From assembly GCF_030348505.1 (NCBI RefSeq), contig NZ_JAUCFJ010000002.1, forward strand, positions 4,468,001 to 4,532,000: a DNA stretch of 64,000 nt. Reading direction: 5' to 3'. The position numbers were made by a program, and so were the translations under genes. Below the pieces are notes generated by a model that was given only the letters and a program-made list of their open reading frames with translations, was not told where the DNA came from and did no database searches. Each line of letters begins with the position of its first letter. The stretch's first letter is position 1. Positions 28,700 to 36,767 of the stretch are shown here, piece after piece. This DNA is from Lysinibacillus sp. G4S2. Lineage in GTDB: Bacteria > Bacillota > Bacilli > Bacillales_A > Planococcaceae.

Positions 28700-29110
28700 G
28701 GTATTAATAACCCCGCACTTTTTTAATATAAAACATTTTGTAAGTTGCTTGGACCGCCTCAGGAAGACTCACTTTTCCCCTTGTAGTTATTAAGCCAACT
28801 TTAAATCATATAACAATATTACTGTAATTGTAAATGTTTTTCTCCTGTATCCTATATATTTTCTAATGGACTAATCTCTATCGATATGCAATTCGCTTTA
28901 TATCGAACCTCTTCATTTAATCTTTCTTGAATATCGCCCTCTTTTGCCTTTATTGAATCATTATTCGGCTATTTTAATACAGAATCTTAATTCTACAAAA
29001 AGCTTATTTCTTCTATCACTAACAATACATAGTAACTACAATCGCTGCGACCTGCACCAAAGCTTATAATACGTAATTTTCATAAGTAAGATTAATGTTA
29101 TAAGAGCATG
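28700..29110. other. Gap with no gene
   Basis: AT-rich, stop-dense in all frames. Promoters for the hsd operon should lie here, but I see no clear consensus pair. Confidence 0.5.
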
Positions 29111-29152
29111 AAAAAAAGGCACTGGATATCCACTGCCTTAACAACGGGTCAT

Positions 29153-29337
29153 ACGAAAGAATGGTGGCAAAAGAGAAAAAATAAGAAGATTGATAATCAT
29201 ACCTTTTTAGATTTTATTTTCGATGTACTATCCTTCTATAAATCGGAATTAATTTTTCTTACCCTTTAGACTAATCCTCTTCTGATTAGAGGCATAGGTA
29301 GTATCATTGAAGACGTATTTGATTTTGTATATGATTA
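29153..29337 (+). pseudogene. KEWW small membrane protein relic, copy 1
   Basis: KEWWQKRKNKKIDNHTFLDF and IFDVLS match the copy at 32481, but the start codon reads ACG and the frame breaks at TAG 29267; the C-terminus FDFV survives in another frame. Preceded by a hairpin (AAGGCACTGGATATCCACTG, 29116-29138). Confidence 0.65.
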
Positions 29338-29439
29338 AGTTCAGTCCCAAGATAAGGGGTAAACAAGGAATTTAAGGAAACTAAAGACCTTACCTAAATA
29401 CAATAGAATAATCAAAAACTTATAATTGTATGTTTTTAT

Positions 29440-29580
29440 CCCTTATGTCCGTTTAGTATGAAGAATCTGGAACAATCTTTGAAATATAAATAAAGAGAAC
29501 CAATAAATATCATAGTTCCCTTTTCTAACTTTTGTTAATTTAGTGCCTTAAGAAACAATTTATCGATTATATCTAAAAAG
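29440..29580. repeat. Truncated copy of the 32.8-33.2 kb segment
   Basis: Holds one 40-bp-type unit (TTTAGTATGAAGAATCTGGA), the AAAGAGAAC...GTTCCCTTT hairpin and the last ~11 codons of an XRE gene (LFLKALN, stop at 29541 region), matching the order at 32858-33140. Confidence 0.7.
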
Positions 29581-29596
29581 AGGTTTCCTGATTGCT

Positions 29597-30061
29597 TCAA
29601 TTGCCTTTAATATACTTATTTTTTGCTTGCTGTATTTGTTGTAATACAAGGTCAAAACGGTCGTCCATTATATCAATATCTTTAATATCAACTTTTCCAA
29701 AATGTTCATTGCACGCATCTTCCCTTGCATCTTTAGTAACCTTTTTTAAATTCTCCATTTCATGTTTAATAATAGTTGTTATCCATGAATTTTCAAATCC
29801 TTCTAATATCAATTCAGAATATATTTTATCATGTTTCTCTAAAAGTTCATTTCTTTCCTCTATCCGCTTATCTCTATTCTCTTTATTTATATGAAAATCT
29901 TCTAAGATAACTTTATATCTTTCCAATGTTGATGATAAATCGGTCAATTCCCTAAGATTCTGTTGAAGATGTACATCTTCTTTTAACTTTGCTAAAGTCT
30001 GCTTCAATTTTTGTTCTGTTTTCTTAACAACCTGTTCTTCAAACACTACAACCATGTTCAA
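29597..30061 (-). CDS. Coiled-coil protein of the unknown cargo operon
   Basis: 154 residues from TTG 30061 (AAGGGGTGA 7 bases upstream; in-frame ATG at 30055). Almost wholly helical and charged, with heptad-like stretches (EEQVVKKTEQKLKQTLAKLK, NRDKRIEERNELLEKHDKIY). The C-terminus is DIKDIDIMDDRFDLVLQQIQ. Last of three minus-strand genes. Not recognised; a scaffold or partner role fits coiled coils but is a guess. Confidence 0.65.
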   Translation of the reverse strand: MNMVVVFEEQVVKKTEQKLKQTLAKLKEDVHLQQNLRELTDLSSTLERYKVILEDFHINKENRDKRIEERNELLEKHDKIYSELILEGFENSWITTIIKHEMENLKKVTKDAREDACNEHFGKVDIKDIDIMDDRFDLVLQQIQQAKNKYIKGN

Positions 30062-30143
30062 TTTTTCGTCACCCCTTCTTTTAGAAGAACATAAATTTCC
30101 CACACGACTATCAACCATAGGAGATTTATGATTCTGATGAAAA

Positions 30144-30986
30144 TTAATTTTGTAAATTATTAATTACCTTGATACAGTATTCTCCCCAATAATTATCATT
30201 GTCTCCATATATATCATGTAACCATATGTACATGAAAATTACTTCAAGAAACTGCTTCTTCCCTTTTATAAAAGGCTTCTTTGAAATTTTGGTATAAAGA
30301 GTATTTAAATTAAAGAGATTTGTTTTTTGTTTATAATCATATATATAAGGCTGCCAATTTTCACTGGTTTTAATTTTATGTTTTACTGGCCATAAAGAAT
30401 CATCATCAGAAAAACGTAATAAATAATTAGAAGTAAACGCCCAAACATTCACTTTGTTTTTACTCCAAGTTCTTTCCAGCCATTCATTTATATCCCCAGT
30501 CAAAAATATCGAAGGATTATTTAACTCTTTTTCACTTTCAATTCGATGGTAATCTTTTATAAAATTGAATAACATCTCTGTCTGACCTTTTAAAAATGGG
30601 TTCTTTTTTATAAGATGGGCATAACAATCATATGAACAAGTCCTAAATTCATGCTCAGTGTTATATAAAAGAAAAAGTTCCTCTTTTTTTAAAAAACTTA
30701 TAATAGAACGATGGATTTGCTTTTCATGTACATCGTAAATATCGACAAGCCATTCTTGAATAGCATCCTCATACTTTTCCAATTGATTTTTAAATTTTAC
30801 TAACCTTTCTTCATTTAAGAATGTTTTTTGTTCCATCTCCTCAATATTCAAATATTGATTAAAGTATTCAAAAACATAATTCACACAAACACGTATATTT
30901 TCATTTTTGGAATCAATATCATATTCATTTATTTTATCTTCTCTTTTCCTTTTTGAAATGTATTCTTCAAGAGTAAACATTTCCAT
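30144..30986 (-). CDS. Unknown protein of the cargo operon
   Basis: 280 residues from ATG 30986 (AAGAGG six bases upstream; the longer start 31010 has no site). Predominantly helical, soluble, rich in aromatics (CVNYVFEYFNQYLNIEEMEQ, EHEFRTCSYDCYAHLIKKNP, MYIWLHDIYGDNDNYWGEYC). I find no Walker, nuclease, HEPN, TIR or protease motif that I trust. Located beside a restriction operon within duplicated flanks, so a defence role is plausible but unproven. Confidence 0.65.
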   Translation of the reverse strand: MEMFTLEEYISKRKREDKINEYDIDSKNENIRVCVNYVFEYFNQYLNIEEMEQKTFLNEERLVKFKNQLEKYEDAIQEWLVDIYDVHEKQIHRSIISFLKKEELFLLYNTEHEFRTCSYDCYAHLIKKNPFLKGQTEMLFNFIKDYHRIESEKELNNPSIFLTGDINEWLERTWSKNKVNVWAFTSNYLLRFSDDDSLWPVKHKIKTSENWQPYIYDYKQKTNLFNLNTLYTKISKKPFIKGKKQFLEVIFMYIWLHDIYGDNDNYWGEYCIKVINNLQN

Positions 30987-31102
30987 CCCATCCCTCTTTA
31001 TTTCTTCCAAAACCCTATTTGGTACTTTTCTTAAGAACAGTTACACCGCACTATCTAAACTTTCATTTTTTCTTTAAAACTTAATCAAATAAGTGATTTT
31101 TG

Positions 31103-31714
31103 TTACGAGGCAAAATCTTCATCAAAGCACATATAACAATAGCCTGACTGGTCATATTTGAAAATTGCTTTCCTCTCCTCATTTAATCCTTCGGGGGTGA
31201 TACTATACGCACGAACTCTTTGTAAATCAAATTCTTCATCGTAATAACGATAAACCATTAAAACATTCGACTTTTGAATCTTATTCTTTCGCAGAATCAA
31301 TTTATTTAGATAATCTACCCTTTCAGCAGATTTAATGTATTGTATCCCTATAACATTATGTGGAATATAACCTTCTTCAGTTTGCGAAAATAGCTTTTCT
31401 ATTGTTTCAACATCTTTTTTCGGGATACTCTCCCTCTCCAAATGTAAGGCAAGATATAAAAAATGTTCATCATCAAATCGGGCATCCCACTTCCACCAAG
31501 ATAAATCCATTGGGCGGGAACGCCCTTCTGATTTATCAAACTTCGAATCTTCAATGAATGCATCGAAGCCAAGCATTTCTCCTAATTGGGCAAAAAAGTC
31601 AATCTCCCTTTTGGTGAACATAGAAACATTATGTAAATAGGATAAGTTCATTCTGCGGTAATTCCTTACATAACCCTCGAAAAATTGCATGAGATTGAAA
31701 TAATATTTATCCAT
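31103..31714 (-). CDS. Unknown protein of the cargo operon, possible PD-(D/E)xK-like
   Basis: 203 residues from ATG 31714 behind AAAGAGGAAGG. The upstream in-frame extension to 31906 is a relic of another gene, so it is excluded. A helical N-terminus is followed by RSRPMDLSWWKWD, then YLALHLERES, which echoes the D...ExE/ExK strand pair of some restriction-like folds, but the lysine is missing. The C-terminus (VLMVYRYYDEEFDLQRVRAY) is beta-rich. First gene of the trio; 117 bases to the next. Confidence 0.6.
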   Translation of the reverse strand: MDKYYFNLMQFFEGYVRNYRRMNLSYLHNVSMFTKREIDFFAQLGEMLGFDAFIEDSKFDKSEGRSRPMDLSWWKWDARFDDEHFLYLALHLERESIPKKDVETIEKLFSQTEEGYIPHNVIGIQYIKSAERVDYLNKLILRKNKIQKSNVLMVYRYYDEEFDLQRVRAYSITPEGLNEERKAIFKYDQSGYCYMCFDEDFAS

Positions 31715-31989
31715 AAATACCTTCCTCTTTATATAAAAGAATACTAAGCGAAAATTCAAACTTCTATATTTTAATTCTATGTTATTATTTGATATTAGGA
31801 AAGTCTGCATAAAATTAATAAATTGCTCCTTTAAGCCCCTATTTAACAAGCACAACAAAAGCATTTTTCCCCTTTCATTGTTAAATGGAAGGAAAACCAC
31901 TTCCACTAATCTAATTTATTTTCCGCTGATGTATATTCTTCATACATCTTATAATTTATCGCTTGAGCTTCTTTCTTAGGAATTAACAT
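31715..31989 (-). pseudogene. MLIPK-family paralogue, frameshifted
   Basis: MLIPKKEAQAINYKMYEEYT then SAENKLD and a stop; a one-base shift continues LVEVVFLPFNNERGKMLLL, matching the intact gene at 20578-20805. Its tail runs in frame into the next ORF. Confidence 0.8.
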
Positions 31990-32066
31990 AAGGTCATAAT
32001 TCCCTCCTCCAAGTTTTTGAATAACAATTTAAAATTTCGTATTGGCATTTCAGAAGTGATTCTCAT
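31983..32066 (-). pseudogene. DUF2442 N-terminal remnant
   Basis: MRITSEMPIRNFKLLF matches the first 16 residues of the DUF2442 protein at 19346 (MRITFVIPTRNFKLLL), then diverges and stops. GGGGAGGGA ribosome site retained. Confidence 0.75.
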
Positions 32067-32139
32067 TCCCTCCCCTACCTTTATATAATTCCATATCAGC
32101 TTTAAAGCCATAGTCAGTTTTGAAAAGTATTATCACAAA

Positions 32140-32480
32140 CTATTTATACTTGACTTGATAATAACAGTTACCTCCGCCTGTGTTATATACAGCCCTGATG
32201 TAACCTATACCATTTTCATTATTTAGCGAAAAAAGTATGAACCTTTTCATACTTTTTCTGCATTTACCCCAAAAAATTGTGGAATAAGCATGATAAAATA
32301 AGAACTTTTATGAAATTATTTCGCAGATATTAAGATATAGTTATGTAACAAACACTATTTGAATTTTCATCATTAATGTAGTCAAGTTATTACATGAAAC
32401 CAAATAAACTATTAAACGTAAATTTATTTAAGTAAAATGAAAAAGGTCAGTAACTATTTCGAGAATAAGAGATGAGTCAT
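32140..32480. repeat. Duplicated regulatory backbone segment (copy 3)
   Basis: Aligns with 20850-21215 over most of its length, including palindrome, spacer words and the ATG-proximal GTCAGTAACTATTTCGAGAA. Holds the palindrome at 32230-32257 (AAAAAGTATGAA with TTCATACTTTTT). Confidence 0.8.
32230..32257. promoter_or_regulatory. Palindromic operator-like site, copy 3
   Basis: Perfect 12-bp arms AAAAAGTATGAA and TTCATACTTTTT with spacer CCTT. Confidence 0.7.
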
Positions 32481-32675
32481 ATGAAAGAATGGTGGTAACG
32501 AAAGAAAAACAAAACGAGAAAGAGTAAGAAGAGTGATAAAGATTACACCTTTTTAGATTTCATTTTTGATGTACTATCCTGTATACCAGGATTAGTTTTT
32601 TTACCCTTCAAATTAATCTTCTGGTTGCTTAGAGGCATAGGCAAATTCATTGGGGGCGTATTTGATTTTGTATAA
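32481..32675 (+). pseudogene. KEWW small membrane protein, TAA at codon 6
   Basis: The frame MKEWW-TAA-RKKNKTRKSKK, then TFLDFIFDVLSCIPGLVFLP, FKLIFWLLRGIGKF, IGGVFDFV is otherwise open for 64 codons. Copy 1 has CAA at the same codon, so one C-to-T change made the stop. The product would be a basic head plus two hydrophobic segments. Function unknown. Confidence 0.7.
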
Positions 32676-32857
32676 TATTAAATACATGCCCCTATTGAAA
32701 AAGGTACTGGTAACCCCCATACTTTGTTCCTGTTTAACTACATACGATACTAAGTGTTTGTTCAGTAAGAAGATTCTGGAACAGAGAAGGGAAAGTAAGT
32801 AACCTTAGAATAATTAAAAACTTATAAATTCATGTTTTATCCCTTAAAATGTCCATT

Positions 32858-33045
32858 TAGTACGAAGAATCTGGAACACCCTTTAAAATGTGTCTTTCAG
32901 TACGGAGATTTTGGAACACCCTTTGAAATGTGTCATTCAGTACGAAGAATCTGGAACACCCTTTAAAATGTGTCTTTTAGTACGGAGATTTTGGAACATC
33001 CTTTGAATCGTGTCTTTCAGTACGGAAATTTTGGAACACCCTTTT
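32858..33045. repeat. Five tandem 40-bp repeats
   Basis: AGTACGRAGAWTYTGGAACA recurs at 32859, 32899, 32939, 32979 and 33019, exactly 40 bp apart. Odd and even units differ slightly (GAAGAATC versus GGAGATTT), suggesting an 80-bp higher order. Related single units lie at 32764 and 29450. Confidence 0.9.
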
Positions 33046-33057
33046 AAATAAAAATAA

Positions 33058-33094
33058 AGAGAACTAATAAAAAATTATAGTTCTCTTTTCTAAC
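33058..33094. terminator. Terminator of the XRE gene
   Basis: AAAGAGAACTA pairs with TAGTTCTCTTT; T/A tracts on both sides make it usable from either strand. Confidence 0.8.
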
Positions 33095-33107
33095 TTTTGT
33101 TCATGAA

Positions 33108-33566
33108 TTAATTTAGTTCCTTAAGAAAAATATCCACTTTACTGATTATTTTAATTGTATCTACATGTTTACTATGTTCTTTCCATTCGCTATCTAACAA
33201 TGTCTGTATAAGTGCTGACAAACTCTCCCTTGCTTCCATTGTCGGCAGTTTTCCTCTAATCAGATATTCGGTATAAACTAACACCTCTTGAATACTCTTT
33301 CTTGGAAGGTCTTCCTCAAATGGGTCGATATCGACTAAATCGGTTATATGCACACCCAATGAAAGAGCCAAATTCTTGATTATTGGATATGAAGGTGCAC
33401 GTCTAATACCTTTTTCAAGTTTGTTGATATAGCCTGCATCCATTTTTGCCAGTTCGCCTAATTGCTTATAAGTGAGATTTCGGACTTGCCGATAGTGCTT
33501 GAGACGCTGAGAAAATGTCCTTGAAATCTCTCGGTTTCCTTTTACAGTCGTAGTATTTTCATTCAT
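33108..33566 (-). CDS. XRE-family HTH regulator of the island
   Basis: 152 residues. HTH_3 at ~18-75 (FSQRLKHYRQVRNLTYKQLG, AGYINKLEKGIRRAPSYPII), then SLGVHITDLVDIDPFEED and a helical C-terminal domain (~85-150), probably for dimerisation. Likely represses island genes; the 22-28-bp palindromes are candidate targets, unproven. A remnant of a second copy lies at ~29541-29575. Confidence 0.88.
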   Translation of the reverse strand: MNENTTTVKGNREISRTFSQRLKHYRQVRNLTYKQLGELAKMDAGYINKLEKGIRRAPSYPIIKNLALSLGVHITDLVDIDPFEEDLPRKSIQEVLVYTEYLIRGKLPTMEARESLSALIQTLLDSEWKEHSKHVDTIKIISKVDIFLKELN

Positions 33567-33788
33567 ATACAGTTCCCCCTGTTTAATTTATCTAATCCAC
33601 AATCGCATTAGAATTTCCAATAATGATGATTTCTAAAAAATAGAATCCTTTGTATTTAGAAACTTGCTATATTATAGATTTGGTTTGCAAATTTATTCGA
33701 TAATATCAGAGAGAAAAAATAAGATGAAGCATAAAAACCTTTCACTTAAACCGTGGATTCATCAGATAAACTTTTTTTCTGTCATTCC

Positions 33789-33962
33789 CTATTCATTTCT
33801 ATCCATCACAACAAGCTTACATACCCCTGCTTTAAGTAGAAGTTGCACATCTAAAAAAGCATCAACAAACTCAGACTCTTTATAAATTTCCTGTTCAAAA
33901 AAATTGACCTGTGCTTCATACGTAACAACGCTGATGGTTTTTAACATCTGATATTCAGTCAC
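33789..33962 (-). CDS. 57-residue protein downstream of leader/attenuator copy 2
   Basis: GTG start with GGAGGATAAAGA upstream. MTEYQMLKTISVVTYEAQVN and FFEQEIYKESEFVDAFLDVQ suggest a compact alpha/beta protein. The nearest upstream unit is the leader ORF and terminator at 34040-34164, mirroring the arrangement at 18640-19018. Not recognised. Confidence 0.55.
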   Translation of the reverse strand: MTEYQMLKTISVVTYEAQVNFFEQEIYKESEFVDAFLDVQLLLKAGVCKLVVMDRNE

Positions 33963-34039
33963 TCTTTATCCTCCTCTTGTACATCCAACATTTTTTCCCA
34001 CTCGCAATCAATAGAAAAGCAATTCCATTTTGACTATAG

Positions 34040-34088
34040 ACAAAAATAAAAAGACGCTGCATATAGTCATCGCTATATCCAACGTCTC
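34040..34088 (-). terminator. Terminator/attenuator after leader ORF copy 2
   Basis: On the minus strand AGACGTTGGATATAG pairs with CTATATGCAGCGTCT, then TTTTTATTTTT. The 5' arm begins in the leader's TGA stop codon. The 20-odd bases after the T run are identical to copy 1. Confidence 0.83.
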
Positions 34089-34164
34089 ATGTACATCTAC
34101 TATGTTCAATTTTTGAATCTGCCAATCTAAAATAATTTAAATGCCTCATAAATTTCCTTTGCAA
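34087..34164 (-). CDS. 25-residue leader ORF, copy 2
   Basis: TTG start 8 bases after GGGGGG; the peptide contains FRLADSKIEH and ends in Thr. Extended -10 TGGTATACT at 34202-34194. Same length and layout as copy 1, while the peptide sequences differ at about half of positions, which argues for selection on a translated frame. Confidence 0.6.
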   Translation of the reverse strand: MQRKFMRHLNYFRLADSKIEHSRCT

Positions 34165-34275
34165 AAGAAACACCCCCCTTTGTGTATGGATTGAGTATAC
34201 CACTTTAATCTATGTAAAGGCATTTTCTACTCATCAACAGATTCATTTCATAAAAAAAGATTCATTTTAGTATGG

Positions 34276-34479
34276 TTATTGACTATGAACCTTGCAACAT
34301 TTTTCTTTTTCACATACTTTACATGATTCGGCCAATAAACAAATAGAAATGACAGACAAAAAAAATCGATACATAGGATGGTAGCACTGGTAAATTATTA
34401 TTATTTCACCTGTGATTGGTCGGATATAGGGGTCAAGCATGGTTCGACATTTTTTATATTCACAGAATTCCAATTTCAT
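34276..34479 (-). CDS. Cysteine-rich small ORF (doubtful)
   Basis: 67 residues with CEYKKC at the N-terminus, a hydrophobic middle (RFFLSVISICLLAES) and CKVCEKEKCCKVH at the end. No clear ribosome site. It overlaps the upstream region of the excisionase gene on the other strand. Confidence 0.3.
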   Translation of the reverse strand: MKLEFCEYKKCRTMLDPYIRPITGEIIIIYQCYHPMYRFFLSVISICLLAESCKVCEKEKCCKVHSQ

Positions 34480-34514
34480 TTTATTATAATGTCATAGTTA
34501 AAGGAGGTAATAAA

Positions 34515-34784
34515 TTGGACCAATTAATCAACAATATTGAAACATTAAACTCTATCGAGATTCAAATAAAAAACTGGATTACTGACGCTATGAAAGGTTA
34601 CCACACACCCAATAACACCACTAAGGAATGGATGAGTATTAAAGAAGCCTGTGACTATATTGGTGTTGCTCACAACACGTTCATGAAATATCGTGAAATG
34701 GGATTAAAAGTTTGTGAAATTGAAGGTGTGAAGCGCGTTTCTAAGTCGGAAATTGACAATTTTTTAAATAAGTTTAGTTGTTAA
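34515..34784 (+). CDS. xis: Excisionase-like HTH_17 protein
   Basis: 89 residues from TTG 34515, chosen because AAAGGAGGTAATAAA precedes it; the upstream ATG extension lacks a site. The C-terminal ~50 residues form a MerR-like winged helix (EWMSIKEACDYIGVAHNTFM, GLKVCEIEGVKRVSKSEIDN). Directly upstream of the integrase and separated by a terminator; should bend attP arms and favour excision. Confidence 0.82.
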   Translation: MDQLINNIETLNSIEIQIKNWITDAMKGYHTPNNTTKEWMSIKEACDYIGVAHNTFMKYREMGLKVCEIEGVKRVSKSEIDNFLNKFSC

Positions 34785-34811
34785 GAAAAGATTAGACATT
34801 TTGTAGAGTTT

Positions 34812-34846
34812 AAGCGGTGATATACTTGAGTATCACCGCTTTTATC
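34812..34846 (+). terminator. Terminator between xis and int
   Basis: AAGCGGTGATA pairs with TATCACCGCTT, then TTTATCTT. Separates the two genes, so int needs its own promoter or read-through. Confidence 0.88.
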
Positions 34847-34935
34847 TTATATGATAGTTATGTTGCTTAAGTTTATTAAGTAACATTCAACCTCTATATC
34901 TTGTCTCCGTAAGGTAAAAGGAGGAAATAAATAAA

Positions 34936-36102
34936 ATGAGGAATACAAAAAATACTACAATAAAAATGTACATCAAAAAAAATAATGAAAAATGCTATAT
35001 GTTTAAAGTATACTGTGGTACTGACCCGCTTACTGGGAAAGAACAATATACGACACGACGTGGATTTAAAACGAAAAAAGAAGCAGATTTGGCATTAGCT
35101 CGAATAAAACTTGAAATTAGCAATGGAACATTTAAAAAGCGCCAAGTTGAAACATATGCAGATGTCTACGAATTATGGATAATTCAGTATGAGAAAACAG
35201 TGGAAGAAAGTACGTTTATTAAGACTACTGGTATTTTTCGTAATCACATTCTACCCGCTCTTGGGGCATATAAAATAGATAAAATGAATGTAGATGTATG
35301 TCAAAAACACGTTGATGAGTGGGCTTCTAAGTTGAAAAAATATAGAATGGTGAAATCATATGCTTCAAAAGTTTTCGATTTTGCGTTAAAACGTGGCTAT
35401 GTACAATCAAATCCGTTTACATTAGTCGAGATGCCAAATAATCTTAAAAAGGTTCAGATTATTGATGATGAATGTGAGAATTTCTACACCAAGGAACAAG
35501 TAATTACATTTTTAGAATGTATGAAGCAAGAAAATAATAAAAAAGCCTATACTTTATTTTACTTACTCACATTTAGCGGTATGCGTAAAGGTGAAGCACT
35601 CGCTTTAATATGGAGCGATATTGACTTTAATAAAAATGAAGTACGCATAAATAAAGCAGTCTCACGAGGGAAAAATAATAATCTATATGTTAAAACTACT
35701 AAAACAGGTATTTCTCGAGTTATCAAAATGGACCCTCAAACAATGTCGGTATTAAAAGCATGGAAAAAACATCAACGACATTCTTATTTAACTTTAGGCT
35801 TTAATACAATGCAATCTAAACAACTTGTTTTCAGTAATGAACAAAATGAATTTTTACAACCAACTAAGACAAGAAAGTGGCTTGAGCAAGTATTAACAAA
35901 ATATAAACTTCCGAAAATAACGACGCATGGATTCAGGCACACGCATTGTTCATTGTTATTTGAAGCAGGTGTCAGCATAAAAGAAGTACAAGACCGTTTA
36001 GGCCATACAGATGTCAAAACAACAATGAATATTTATGCTCATGTATCTCAACAAGCGAAAGATGAAGCAATAAACAAGTTAGCAAACTTTATGACCATGT
36101 AA
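34936..36102 (+). CDS. int: Tyrosine integrase of element B
   Basis: 388 residues, intact. The N-terminal AP2-like arm-binding domain (KVYCGTDPLTGKEQYTTRRG) is followed by a SAM-like core-binding domain (~70-160) and the catalytic domain: FSGMRKGEALAL (Arg I), HGFRHTHCSLLFEAG (HxxR), LGHTDVKTTMNIYAHVS (His and nucleophile Tyr). Tn916/phage-type family. AAAGGAGG precedes ATG. Its gene ends beside the arm sites and ssrA, the usual layout for an integrase that targets the adjacent tmRNA gene. Confidence 0.95.
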   Translation: MRNTKNTTIKMYIKKNNEKCYMFKVYCGTDPLTGKEQYTTRRGFKTKKEADLALARIKLEISNGTFKKRQVETYADVYELWIIQYEKTVEESTFIKTTGIFRNHILPALGAYKIDKMNVDVCQKHVDEWASKLKKYRMVKSYASKVFDFALKRGYVQSNPFTLVEMPNNLKKVQIIDDECENFYTKEQVITFLECMKQENNKKAYTLFYLLTFSGMRKGEALALIWSDIDFNKNEVRINKAVSRGKNNNLYVKTTKTGISRVIKMDPQTMSVLKAWKKHQRHSYLTLGFNTMQSKQLVFSNEQNEFLQPTKTRKWLEQVLTKYKLPKITTHGFRHTHCSLLFEAGVSIKEVQDRLGHTDVKTTMNIYAHVSQQAKDEAINKLANFMTM

Positions 36103-36134
36103 AAAGTTTTTTGACCATGGTTTTGACCATGGAA
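36088..36134. promoter_or_regulatory. Integrase arm-type sites, right end
   Basis: TTGACCATGGTT and TTGACCATGGAA in direct repeat at 36111-36134, with a third TATGACCATG overlapping the int stop region at 36090. Confidence 0.75.
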
Positions 36135-36135
36135 G

Positions 36136-36225
36136 ATTGAAATTCATTGAAACTGAATGAAACAATGAAAAATAAAAAACCCTTGATATACAAGGGTTTT
36201 GAGATTCATTGAAACTCAATGAAAT
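36136..36225. repeat. Inverted/direct repeats and int terminator beside att
   Basis: ATTCATTGAAACTGAATGAA and ATTCATTGAAACTCAATGAA (each a palindrome) flank a hairpin AAAACCCTTG/CAAGGGTTTT that should terminate int. The repeated palindromes may be further recombination-factor sites. Confidence 0.7.
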
Positions 36226-36232
36226 TCTAAAA

Positions 36233-36585
36233 TGGAGACGGCGGGAGTCGAACCCGCGTCCAGAAACTCCAATACTTCAGCTTCTACGCGTGTAGTTTGC
36301 CTATTTACGATTCACGTAACATTATGCCGACAAACAGGCGTCCTGTACGCTAACCTGGAAATCTCTTGTCGGTGACTCAGGTGGCACCATCGACCGTATC
36401 CCACTAAAGTTGGGCCCCACGTTCTCTACATGGGCGATAGAGAGGCAGAGCGCTTAAGAGCTTACGCTGCGAAAGCTAAGTTTTGTTGTTTGCCAGTTAT
36501 TATATAACTTCCGTTGATGACGGAGCCGAGACCTCCGACGCGCGACCAAAGCTTGAACCATCCCTGTCGAATCCGTAACGTCCCC
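36233..36585 (-). ncRNA. ssrA: tmRNA
   Basis: 353 nt. 5' end GGGGACGTTACGG at 36585, acceptor/T-arm end GGTTCGACTCCCGCCGTC plus TCCA at 36233. The tag frame reads GKQQNLAFAA then TAA, ending in the ALAA-like degradation signal. It rescues stalled ribosomes with SmpB. The last 21 bases are the island attachment core and are kept intact after integration. Confidence 0.97.
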
Positions 36586-36767
36586 TTGAATATGAATCGA
36601 AGCACGTAGCCTCGTTCAAGTAAAGGAGCTAGAATTTCTTCTAGTACGGTGGGAGCTTAAATGTACGCTTCCATGTAATCTGGCAATCAGTAATTCATAT
36701 TATAAAACAAATCTTGCTATAGTTCAAGTGTCCTGCTCCGATAGAAAAAATTGGCTAAATCATTTTT

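Larger units (their letters stand above)
10399..36254. mobile_element. Element B: ssrA-integrated plasmid-like genomic island
   Basis: About 25.9 kb between 21-bp direct repeats, with excisionase and tyrosine integrase at the ssrA end. The integrase is intact. It also carries a primase-helicase, ParM/ParR-like partition genes and tandem repeats, which suit a circular replicating form, plus restriction and unknown cargo. No conjugation relaxase, coupling protein or virion gene was seen, so it is neither a complete ICE nor a prophage. Confidence 0.87.

Noticed and set aside
31715-31906. 64-codon N-terminal extension of the 203-residue cargo gene
   Set aside because: It is the frameshifted tail of an MLIPK-family relic; a good ribosome site lies before ATG 31714.
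33664-33885. 73-residue plus-strand ORF
   Set aside because: Antisense to the 57-residue minus-strand gene, which has the better ribosome site.
10399-36254. Complete ICE or prophage
   Set aside because: No relaxase, coupling protein, type IV secretion, capsid, terminase or lysis gene could be recognised.
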